A stretch of 64,000 nucleotides of DNA from Brachypodius melanocephalos (lineage: Eukaryota; Chordata; Aves; Passeriformes; Pycnonotidae): positions 7,608,109 to 7,672,108 of the forward strand of contig VZSR01003371.1 of the NCBI GenBank assembly GCA_013398615.1, read 5' to 3'. Under the pieces are notes generated by a model. It was not told the origin of the DNA and made no database searches. It was given only the letters and a program-made list of their open reading frames with translations. Below are positions 50,060 through 60,898 of the stretch, in pieces. The position numbers and the translations under genes were made by a program. The first letter of the stretch is position 1. Each line of letters starts with the position of its first letter.

Positions 50060-50577
50060 ATACAAATTTATAGACTAATGTAACCCAAACAACACAGCCA
50101 CTTACTGGCAGCTTTCCTTCAGCAACAGGAAATTAGGCCCTTTATGGGAAGTCTCCTAACTTTGAGTCAGACCAGCCACTAGAAATTAATGTTTCTGATT
50201 CTGTTAAATATATTACGTTTGTAGCAAACTAGTTTTCAATCAGAGATGGTCAGGCAAAAGGCATCATTACAGAATGAATGGAAAGGGAAAATGAATGCAA
50301 TATTATTTAAGTCTGCACATAATTGTAAGCCAGAGATTCTAAACGTTCCTTCCATTCCAAAGGGAATGTGAACAAATAATTCAACAAGTAATTTAAAAAT
50401 AGATACAAACCCAAAGAATGTCAGAATGTAAGTTGTCAATGACTGGTTTCAGATGCTTAAGCAATCACCATCAAAGTTACTGGCAGAAATCAGGTTTTAA
50501 TATCAATTTGTGTAAGCACAACTTCAACAGACATTCATGACAAGGTTCACTCTGTTACTTACCACATAGATGAGACA
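50060..50577. other. Unique AT-rich DNA, no gene seen
   Basis: Nothing supportable seen. Confidence 0.5.
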
Positions 50578-50675
50578 TACATAGGAAAACTGGATTAGAA
50601 TTAATTTAGAATTATTTATTATTATATACATAGGAAAACTGGATTAGAATTAATTTAGAATTATTTATTATTGTA
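50578..50675 (+). repeat. 49-bp tandem duplication, two near-identical copies
   Basis: Copy 1 (50578-50626) and copy 2 (50627-50675) both start tacataggaaaactgg and differ at one base near the end (atta/attg). Near-perfect identity of a 49-bp unit suggests a recent duplication, by replication slippage or imperfect repair (inference). Confidence 0.93.
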
Positions 50676-53600
50676 CACAAAGACCACGGTTGCAAAAGAG
50701 TGCAAGGGACACAGAAAGGGTTTAGCAACACTTCAGTTCAGTAACAATGGTACCATTCCACTCAGGCTACTGTTCAGGTAAGTGATAGTCCAAGGCTGAA
50801 GAGAACAGCTGCTTATCCTTTTTGCCCCACCTTGGTTGGGTAGATGATGCTCCAGTTACCATCTTTATTGTGCAGAAGCTCCTGGTATGGTCAGAGATGC
50901 TTCACCACCACAGTGTAAAACTCTTAAAGGAAAAGAACTCAAAAAGATGTCCCTGGATGCAATTTCTAGGAAAACTGGCTTGGAAAGAAAGAAGAGAAAA
51001 GAGCTACCTGATAGGAGAAGCAGTCAGCAAGTAAATAACCCTGCTGCAAGGTTAATTAAAAAGAAATTTCTTATTAAAAGAAAGAAAATTCTTATTATGT
51101 AATCTAAAAATTAATTACTGTAATTTTAACACTACTTACTAGACCTAAAAGCATTTACTGCATTAGTTTTATGTAGTCTATGGCACAATATTTGTAATTA
51201 CATGTTTCTGTTGAACTTGTTAACCCCTATGGAAACTATTAAAGCAAGCCAGGTGAAAGAAAATGTCAAGACTGGGCCTTTGTGCACTTGTCATGGCACA
51301 GTGAGTACCAAAGTGGTCATTCTGAAAACAAAAGGATAAGGAATCAGCTCATTCAGGAACAAAAGGCAGTCATGGAGAATTTCAATGTTAAATTGACACA
51401 TAAAATAAGTAAATTATTTATATATAGTCACGGGAAGATGCCCATGAAAAGAAACTTCAGTAAAGTCAAAAAAGAGTAAGCAGAAATTTCACAATATGAG
51501 GAAAATGAAGATTAAAGACTGTCAGGACATCTCTTTGTTTGACCATGAATCAAGAAATACAGTGTATTGATCTGAAAAAAACTGGCATTTGCATAATGCT
51601 GGGTATCAACATTAATTTAATTTTCAAATGCATGGAATAAAAAGTAGTATATCCTTGCAGCTGGAAATGTCAGAAAAAGAATGTTCCAGCCATAAACACA
51701 ACCTGGCTTTCCTCTTTTATGCTTTTCCCCCCCCTTTTTCACCTATTTTTTGCTTTTTTCTGTTTTTTTGATGGGTTATATTTTTACTCTTGCAAAACAC
51801 ATTAAAGAGTACCCATTATGCCTCTGTATAAAATAGAAAGAATTCTTTAAACTGTAAATTCATTGCAAAACAGATGTCTTTGTTTTCTTAACTAGTTTTA
51901 ATCCCTCTTTGTTATGAGAGTATAAGATTATTATAAGATATATTATTTTAATCTATCTTTATTATAAGATAATACATGTATAGTAGATTACTTTTAAATG
52001 TTCAGTTAAGTTAGAAAAACTCGGCACGAATAACAAAGATGTTGTCACTCAAAGCCTGTATTTTCATTTAATTATTGTATTAGTATAATTTTCTAGATAA
52101 GGCACAGACAGCATTTTAACAAAATGTTTTACTGCTAAAAATACTAAGAAACACTCACCCATTTTTCTAATGCCAAGAAATTGAAACTCTGAAGGCTCTC
52201 TTCCCCAGGTTAGCCAGCAGCCTGAGTGAGACACAGCTTCAGATGTAGACTCCAGGTAGTCTATTTAGACTGTCCCAGATGAAATTGAGATGTCTGTATG
52301 TGAGTAAATATTTAAAGCTCCCATTATAGCTGCTGGAGTCTAAAAGTTTCAGTCTCGAGCAAACGAATGGGTGCCTACTGTGAGCAGGATCCCCCACACA
52401 AGTTATTTAGGAACATGTTCCTTCTTTCCTTTCCAATTGAAACACAACCAGTGGACAGAATAAAGACACATTTTAATATATTTTTGTCATTTATGTCCAG
52501 TAGTTTTATTCTTTGGTGAGAGACAGCATTTCAAGGAGCTATCTACACAGTCATGCTCAAAGTGAGGTGTGCAGACATTCACAAACTTTCCTGCCTAGAG
52601 GAAAGTAAGAATAAAAGGGCAGTTTCTGTAGCCTTGTTAGGCACTCTTTACTGGTCTCAAAGATACAAGGTCTAGATTTGAGGCTGACACTGGCACTTGC
52701 TCAGTGGTTTCAGAGACTTTTGTGTCTCAGCAGGGATGCTGTGAGTATCAGCAACAGTACAGTACAGCAACAGTAGCCTGCACTCATTGTCTGGGGATGC
52801 TTCTGAACCCCCTTAATTATTTGGATTCATAATAAGCTCAGAAGTAGTCCCCAACCAGCCACCAGGCTCCTGCTATTTGGAAAGTTACTGGTTTTCTAAC
52901 CCTCCTGCTGTGACCCAGCCAGTAGCCAAACCCCTATGGGTGGCTATGGAGAGCCTGTCTGTGCGATGCTGCAGGAGATGCTTGCCAGAGCAGCGGGTCT
53001 CAATAAGCAGGTTCCGGAATTCACTGCATTAATCACACTGCACTTTGTTCCTAAGGCAGCACGCTACAGGGGCGGGGATGGAATCAATTTTGACAAAAGG
53101 GAGAAAGTTCAGGCTCAGGAACTTCAACATTTTAGCATTTCCCAAGAACATTAGGTTATGCTGTTTTTTCCTTATGCTCCAAGACATGGATGTTTTGTGA
53201 AACAAATCTCAAAATGAACTTCATTTGATTCATATATTACATTTATGAACTTAAGCAGAATTTGAAGCTCGTAGCCTTTACCTTAATATTTTTGCCAGGG
53301 CCCAGACACTTCTGTTCTGTCAGCAGACAGAATGAACATAAAAAATAACAAAGGCCAAGACACCCTGGCTTGCTGGGAAACAGGTTCAAACTCTGTATTT
53401 CTCTGCCCATTGCTGTTATGCACAGTAGTGCACCTAAGGCTCACAGCATTATCAGTTCCCCCAACTCTGTTGGCATTGCAAATTGTGATAACTCACAGCA
53501 TCCAAAACAGAAATGAAATTTCTAAAGCAACACAATTAATAATGTTCTCAAAGAGAATTTCACGAGGCTTTAAAAAGCCCTAATTTAAAATGTTCTTTTT

Positions 53601-54314
53601 AAATCACAAATTTGACAAAGGGTGAAATTCGGCAATACAGAATTTATTCATTCACTTAAAATGCCCAAGATCTGCCAAACTATGAATTAATAATGATAGC
53701 TAGTCTTTTATGTCAAATCAATCTTACCACTTTCCCTCCTGGGGGAAAGTTCGTGATATTTTGTTATCTGCTTCCAGTGATTTCAGTGGACTTTCAGCAT
53801 GCAAGTTCACCAGTGGATATTTTGAACCCTGCACTGCCTTTCTCAGCAAGGTGACAGTGGAGTCTTGGCATCTATTTGTTTGTGCTTGGATGTGGGATCT
53901 CTGGGTTGTTATTGTGTCCCTACTGGGAACCATTCCAGTGGCTTCAAGGAATGCAGGATCGAGCAATTGAATTGGGGGAAAAGCATATGACTCAGGGCAA
54001 AAGATAAATAAACTGTATGGTTATGGGCTGCAAAATGGAGCAAGCAGACAACCAAAGAGAGATGAGGTTAGTCCACCATCCAGGGCTGCATTTCAAAGAT
54101 TGACCTATCCAAAGGGAGAGACAAAGAGGACTTTAGCACAAACACATTGTGCACAGAACAAGAGGTACTTCTGTGTCTCCCTCTTTGAATGGCAAAGGAT
54201 CAAATACAGAAAACAAGTGTGGTACAGTAAATCCCACTCTGTAATCCTACTCCCCATCTCCCTTCACCCAAAAATGACTGCTGGACTCCGTTTAACAATT
54301 TGTGGCCAGAGAAC
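50676..54314. other. Unique AT-rich DNA, no gene seen
   Basis: No supportable gene. A run of nine C follows tcc at about 51726. The stretch about 53180-53720 is AT-rich with repeated homeodomain-like cores and could be conserved noncoding DNA. Frames up to 86 codons have no domain. Confidence 0.45.
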
Positions 54315-54360
54315 TTTTTTCTTTTTTCTTTTTTCTTTTTTTTTTTTTTTTTTCCTTTTT
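54315..54360 (+). repeat. T-rich (CTTTTTT)n tract with acceptor-like end
   Basis: Forty-six bases of T with single C interruptions. It is followed at once by ccattgcag|c (AG at 54368-54369), which together form an ideal polypyrimidine-acceptor signal. The downstream frame stops quickly (cccatgtaa), so I do not call an exon. Confidence 0.85.
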
Positions 54361-55060
54361 CCATTGCAGCCCATGTAACATAAAGTGTGGGCATAGCTGG
54401 AGGAACAAAGGCTAGGAAAATCCCAAATGTCTAAGCCATTAACAGATTTCTGCCAAAGAATAGAGGTTTGGCAAAAGGAGATAAAGGGACAGCCCCTGGC
54501 CAGGACTGCCCACAGACATTTTCCCTAACACATTATTTAGAGGTAATGTTTGTCTCTGAGGCAGTAGTGAGCTGAGCCAACCCAATACCCCAGTGTTCCT
54601 CACCAACACAGCACACCTGCCTACAACCCCCTACAACCACATTTCCTTCCACCACCCTAGAAACAATCTCCCCATGCTGCTGCATCCCAGTGAGTGACCT
54701 GATGCTTCCCTTACTGCCCTGACACCCCACTAAGAAATCATCTTGTGACCCCACCAGTGCAGCCATTAATCCCCAAGAGAACAGGAGGAGCAGCCATAAA
54801 ACACAACACTGCAGCCTAGCAAAACAATTTGGGCTTTTTTTATAGCATATTCTAAAAGATTTGGAAGGATATGCTTTTTGCTTATCTGCCTTCCAAATAA
54901 CCTGTTGCCTGTTCCTCATTAATGCACATTAACACAAGCTGGGGAGACAACCTGGCATTACAAAGGATACTGAGGGATTAGGAGCTTCTGTGGTTTGTAA
55001 AATGTAAATTTACATTTGAGGGCAGGCAGGGGACATCAGATATCTCTGTTTCCCCTGCAG
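54361..55060. other. Unique DNA upstream of the exon candidate
   Basis: No gene that I can support. The 128-codon minus-strand frame at 54533-54919 has no recognisable domain and lies in a C-rich, stop-poor stretch. Confidence 0.4.
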
Positions 55061-55126
55061 GGATTTTTGGAAATTGCTCCGTATCAGATCCTGGAGTGGA
55101 AAATGCTTTCAGGCCTGGAGCATGAG
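55061..55126 (+). other. Candidate internal exon (66 nt, phase 0-0)
   Basis: The acceptor tctctgtttcccctgcag|g (AG at 55059-55060) is followed by 66 bases and the donor gag|gtaagg at 55127. The bases are exactly 22 codons, open in the frame that keeps both splice sites in phase, starting GFLEIAPYQILEWK and ending LEHE. I do not recognise the peptide. The frame is also open in the flanks (55016-55228), so absence of stops is weak evidence. It may be an exon of a gene whose other exons lie outside, a noncoding RNA exon, or chance. Confidence 0.25.
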
Positions 55127-58100
55127 GTAAGGAGTCAACTGAACCACACAGAACACAAAAGCGACAGACTTCTGAAAGACTGGATGGAGCCTGACTCACC
55201 ACAAGAGGGTCTTTTTAAATCATATTGAGTTTTTTATTGATGACACTTTCATACTTGCAGTTGAAGTCAGTGGCCTGGTAAGCATTTGATTTATTTGTGT
55301 TTCACCACTGTTCACCACTCACCTCTGGCAGATTCAGCCAAAGTTTCAGAAAGGGTTGACTGCAATGTACCTTCAGGTACAGATGGCTCAGATGTTACCT
55401 CTAATGTTGTTTTCTGAGCAGAAAATCCTCTAAGAGCCTTGTTTGCAGGACAGAGGTTTTGCCTATCCTGAGCTGAGACAACCTGTTGGGTTTTCACTCT
55501 ATCCGATAGTTTGTGGCAGGGTTGAGCAGATGGAATCTTGAACAGGTCATGTGAAGAGCCTCACTACAAGCAGATTACGGCAAGATGTCCTGCTTTTGCC
55601 TTCCTCCATATGTATGATGAAGGATGAGTCTACCCAGCGACATGAATGCATAAATCCAGCCCATCTGAGTACTTTTATTCTCAGTGCTCAGACACACAAC
55701 AATATTTGACTCTTAGCACAAAGCTATTTTACTGTGGTCTAAGAGATTATGTTTTTCCTTGCATTTGACAGGGGCTGAGCATGCTCCAGCACTCAGTCAT
55801 AGCTGGTTTGTGGGATCCCTAAGTAGCAGTGGCAGTAAATGTTGTGGAAATGGGGTTGCATGACACATCTGAAGTGCTGTGCTCAGAACAAAGACATCCC
55901 CAGTCCCAGGGGGTTTGGTCCTTGATGCTCAGCCAGTAATGAATCCCATCATGTCCTCATCACCACACGATGTGGTGAGCACACCAGCTGCTCTGCAGGG
56001 TCATTGCTCACCAGGTTAGGTGGGTACCACCACCTTTAGCTGCACGGAGATCTAAACCACAGTGGTTGGCACAAACACCTCCTGCACACCTAATTCTCCT
56101 TACATTCAGAACTTTTGTTTCTTTTTCATTTAGTGAGAGGAAAAGAAATATGATTTGGGCTGTTTGTCTGAGCTCAAGCAGCATAAATCACTGGCTGATG
56201 CCCATGGTGACAAATGAGCATCTTCCTTATCAGAAGCAAACTCTGTGGGGAGTGACAGGTAGAGTTGAGCTTTCTTCAGAACAGGCAGCCTCTGAAAATC
56301 CTTTCTCTCTGCTTTCCTATGAGGCTGCTTTGAGGAAATATTTCTGAGGAAAGCTATGAGTAGTGAGAAAGCACAAGCTTTACTTCACAATGCTGAATAA
56401 TTCACACATCAGTATATGGACAGAAAGCTGTAAATTATCTCATGCTTAAATGAAAGATAAATAATCTTCTTATAAGAAATTAACTGATATAGGCTCACTT
56501 ATCTCCTGGACTCCATGTATGAACCTAGCCTGAGGATATGGACACATAATTCCCATGTCAAGCAAGAGCACTGCTACTGATCTAGAATTATATGAAGAGA
56601 AGACATCCTTGTAATCTGAAGAGGTACATAATTTACTGTTATACATCTATATCATACTGTAAATTTGTACAGAAAATCAGATTTACACAACAGTGTTTAA
56701 TAAATACCGTCCTTGGCATTAGCTGGATTGACATATATTTTGGAAGAATTTCAAGCCTTACTTAACTTAGTTTTACTGTTGCTGCAATATCCAGAGGTAC
56801 CACGGAGTCAGAATTCATCTAATCCCCTGAGGTAAAGCAAATGTCACAGGTAGCAGTCAGGTCCTTCTCCTTTGAAATGCCTCCACCACACATCAGTGCC
56901 AGGAACCAGTGCTGACCTGTGCTGAGGCATTTTCACTCCTGCTTGATGTTGCAACGATATTCCCAGCACTCTTGTTAAAAATCATGGGCTCAGCTCAGCT
57001 CCTGAGTTTGTTCCAAACTCAAGAGCACTTCTGTTCTCTACTAGAACCTGCTGTGGTCTCTGCTATGATTTACTAACTTCACTGATTTCAAGGTTAATCA
57101 GAATTTTTTCAGAACTTCAAGTGGAAGCCTTTGTGATAACTGATACAATCTGGTTATAGCAGGGAGTAAAACCTCAAGACCCAGACTGAGGAATTAACCT
57201 GAAAGTATCCAAATCCATGGATGTGTGTTATGAGTCCATCTCCCTAATGCTGTCTAGTGGATCAGCTCTATACAGGAGCAAAGGAAAACTGTGGCTCATG
57301 AAGGAAATAACAAAATATAAACGGAGAATTTATACCTCTACAAATCACTCCATTTAAAAGGTGAACAGATTTGGTCCTGTCTCCACAAATACATGGAATA
57401 TTGTGCAGGAACACAAGACTAGACAGGAATTCTTCCACTGTCATGCCCAGCTCCCAGGCACAATTTAATCTGCTACTGATTTGTCTCCTTCTGGCTCTTT
57501 AGCTGACAAATCTGACTTTGCCTGTTTCTCGTACCATGACCTCCCTCTTACCACACAGAGGCAATTAATAGCATGGAAGAGTGCTTGGAAAGAGGTAATG
57601 GAACTTTTTTCCATGCTGTTCTGGGCAGCTTTCCTTGTCAGTGGGTGTACTCTACCCAGTGAGGACTTCTCCTGCAAAGCCCACAGACAATAATGCCACA
57701 ATAATGTAGTTGACATATACATTTTCCAGACACCTTTATCTTCTAAATGGCTGGAAGTTACTGGGGAGGATCATCTTTGTAGATGTGTTTATGATTTTAG
57801 TTCACCCTTAGGTAACATTATACATTGTAGTTATTACTAATATCAACAGCTATTTTACTACCAATTCTCAATTTGCAAAGCACAGTGACTGCAAATTACC
57901 CTTGATTTGCCTGCATCACTTACAACAAACAAACCTCCCAAACACAAGTCAACATGTCCATCTTACTTATCACTGCAGCCTATTTTTAATTCAGCATTTT
58001 TGAAACACTAGATTTGCTTATTGCTGTCTTTGCACAGAATAATGTCCCATTATCATAGTATTTATATCAGAAAATACCAAAGGTTAAATTTGTAAAAACA

Positions 58101-60486
58101 AAGTTGAATAACTTTGAATTGATTTGAATACACTTTGATTAGCAGCCATAAAAGGTTGCTTATAAAATAGAATGGCCTGGAACTGTAGCTTCCCATTTCC
58201 TGATATCACAGATGTCCTGTTATTATGTCTCAGTCAACAGATATGCCAACAGCAAGGCAGCTACCAGACTTCATAAACTTCCTCCTAAGTCTGTATTGCC
58301 AACAATTCTGACTATGATATGGAGTCCCACAATTACTTCCACTAGCAAATGCAGTAATTTGTAAGAGGTAGGAACCTGCTGGATATAAGCCAATATTCCT
58401 GTATTTGTAAAATTTTAATAACTTAATAACAGTATATCAAGATGCCTTAGCATGAAGGAAAGGCCAAAAATAGCTATCATTATCCCAGGTGGAAAGATAG
58501 AAATTATCTTTCAGACTTATCTCTTTAAATTAACATTTACAGACCAGCAAAGACTGAGTCCAGTCTGAGGATCACCAATACACATTTCAGTCTGGACCTC
58601 AGCAGTCAGGTATTATTGGCCCAACTGAAACTCAGATTTGATCATCTTTGTCAGATTTAACAAGGGGGCCAATGACTGAAAAATGTGACTGGAACCCCTA
58701 CTTCTTGTCTGCCCTTACCCTTGCCATGGGACCTATGTTTACTACTGGTTGGCTGAAGGCTAAAATCTCTACAAAGTACCTGTTTTTGCCTATTTCTACT
58801 GTCATTTTTGTAGAGCTCCCCTGTTTCTCTGTGTGTGATGTGTGTTTATTAACATGCAGATGCTGCGTGTTTATTAACCACTAGCACAGATCACTCCAGG
58901 AAAGAGACACTGCAGTACTTACATGAAACAGGACTCAATAGGATGATGTTCAGGTTCTACCAGATGGCCAATATAGAAAAAAACCATCACCGTGTGTTTG
59001 CCAGCATTTCCAGCAGGACAATATCCCCAAAACATGAAGGAAGCAGTAACTCCATGCACACGTGTCCCTCTGGGTGTTGCTGTGGTTTGGGAGTCACTGG
59101 GGCTCTGCTGCTCCGTATTGCACTGCCTTAGGCTGGAGCAGCCCCCAGGTACATACCAGCTCCAGAGGGCAGGGTGCTCTGCTCAGAACCAAAAATTGCT
59201 GGCGAAATACTGCCTGGCTCTTATCTGTGCCATATCTTGCTTGTAATTATTTAAACAAAGAACTCAGGTTTCCAGCTTGATCAGTCCAGTTTTGCCATAA
59301 ATGATACATTCACTTTAATCTGTAGCCCCCCAAAGTGAAATAATAAAATAAACTCCTAACACTCATTTCTTCCAAACTACACATTTACCTCATTTAATAG
59401 TTTTAGAGCCACATTCTTTTCTCCTTCCCTCAAAAGCCAATCTTGCTGCTAGAGATTGATTTTATTCTGTTATTTCCTAATGTTCTGGGTAGTCAAAACC
59501 AAAGTGTTTTTTCTACTTGGCTTGATTCTTTTGTTCTTGAATTAATGCAATCTTTTCCTGAGGTAAACATCATGACTATTTAATAAAAAGCACATCTATA
59601 TTGAAGGGCAAAGCTGGGCATTGTGACAACAAACCTGGTACCTCAGGACACAGTATAACAGATGAAATTATTTATCTTCAAGAATTTGCTGGAGGATCTT
59701 GCAGAGAATGTGGATAGTGACTTGAAGATAATTTCACTCATTTCCCATAGGAGACAGATCTCAACTTAATAAATTGTTTTTAACAAAAAGAGAATAACAA
59801 ATGAGGTTTTTACTGACAGACTGGGGAAATACTGCTTGTAAGTTATTTTTGACACAGATTCAAAAGTAATAGGCAAAAGAACATTTCCTTTGTTTATGAA
59901 TACAAGCCTCACTTTATTGAGATTCTGTTGTTTTTTAATAGATAGGTCAAAACAAATTTAAATGTTTCCCTGTGTTTTCATGGTGTATTGTTCTGCATTT
60001 GAAATCGGGCAGGAAAATCATCCCAAGGAGAATGGCAAGGCTACTGGTTTGCCTTTGACCCAGGGAGAATTTTGTGGTCTGACAAGGGTGTGTGTGCACA
60101 TCTTCTGAGTTACATGGAGCACATCCATTGATATCACCAGCACCCACTGCTTTCAACCACTGTCATGAGCTTTCATTACTTTTCAAATATATTAGATTAT
60201 AGTAGTAAAAATACTAGGAACAACTAGGATCAGCTAGAACAACTAGTATTATCTATCTTCTGTCCTGAAATCCCTTAGGTTGTCCTAAGACAAGGCATCC
60301 AGCCACATGGAGAGAAAAATGAAAGTGGGACATAAGAATAGAGAGAATAATTTGACAGAATGACATGTTTGCAAATCACTGTAAATGTATTATAGGCAAA
60401 AAGTGTTTTGTACAGATAAATTTTGGCAATCATCAATGTATCTAAATCTGAATGAATGTACACAAAAAAGACACTTTAAGTTACAT
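55127..60486. other. Unique AT-rich DNA, no gene seen
   Basis: About 5.4 kb with no supportable gene. Small features only. There is a perfect 8-bp hairpin tcaccaca-cga-tgtggtga near 55960-55978. Two gtgtttattaac repeats lie near 58843-58880. A locally repetitive 'acaactagga' patch lies at about 60218-60250. No transposon recognised before the LTR. Confidence 0.45.
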
Positions 60487-60492
60487 GACAAC
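60487..60492 (+). repeat. Left target-site duplication (candidate)
   Basis: The six bases gacaac immediately before the LTR match tacaac immediately after it (60899-60904) except for the first base. A 6-bp duplication is what alpha/beta-type (ERVK-like) retroviruses leave. Confidence 0.45.
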
Positions 60493-60757
60493 TGTAGAAG
60501 GCAATACAGGTGACCTAATTCTTGATAAGTAACAGCTGTGTTAATTACCCGATACAGCCCCGCCCTTGATGAGTCACAGCTATAGCCAATAAAGATAAAT
60601 GTGATAAAAGGGAGTGGGCTAACTGGTGAGGGAGGATGATGGAGGAGGATGAATGTTGAGGAAGAGGGAATAAGAGGATCATGAAGAAGAATCTTGGGGA
60701 GATAGAATCCCTGCTGTGAGATCAGTTTGGGTGTGCAGTCAGAGCCTGTTGCTGGAA

Positions 60758-60843
60758 CCTGCAGTCACAGTCTAGCTGGGTAAAAGCCTGCAGCCACAGT
60801 CTAGCTGGGTAAAAGCCTGCAGTCACAGTCTAGCTGGGTAAAA
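60758..60843 (+). repeat. Three 29-bp direct repeats inside the LTR
   Basis: Units at 60758-60786, 60787-60815 and 60816-60844 each begin cctgcag and end gctgggtaaaa. They differ by one base inside (gcagtc/gcagcc) and one at the end of copy 3. They lie just upstream of the AATAAA, so in a transcript they would fall in or near the R region. Confidence 0.92.
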
Positions 60844-60848
60844 CTTTG

Positions 60849-60854
60849 AATAAA
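60849..60854 (+). promoter_or_regulatory. LTR polyadenylation signal AATAAA
   Basis: Canonical AATAAA near the 3' end of the LTR. It is followed by a GT-rich stretch (ctctgtgtgttgc), as expected for a cleavage/polyadenylation site. Confidence 0.6.
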
Positions 60855-60898
60855 TCTCTGTGTGTTGCTAATCACTTTCTGTCAGACACAGTTTAGCA

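Larger units (their letters stand above)
60493..60898 (+). mobile_element. Solo LTR of an endogenous retrovirus (406 bp)
   Basis: Begins TGTAGAAGGC and ends CAGTTTAGCA, the TG...CA ends of an LTR. In order it has an AP-1-like TGAGTCA (60570-60576), a CCAAT box (60586-60590), a TATA-like gataaaag (60603-60610), a purine-rich segment, three 29-bp direct repeats, and an AATAAA signal (60849-60854). A short T-rich U5 follows. No primer-binding site follows and a 6-bp near-duplication flanks it, so it is best read as a solo LTR left by recombination between two LTRs. Family not assigned. The ERVK-like class is inferred from the duplication length. Confidence 0.75.

Noticed and set aside
54315..54380. 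Exon starting after the long T tract and ccattgcag
   Set aside because: The acceptor signal is good but the downstream sequence stops in the only useful frame almost at once and no donor is apparent nearby.
54533..54919. 128-codon minus-strand frame with a Leu/Trp-rich segment that looks like a membrane helix
   Set aside because: The single hydrophobic stretch is short, there is no family resemblance, and the frame sits in a C-rich region with few stops by composition.
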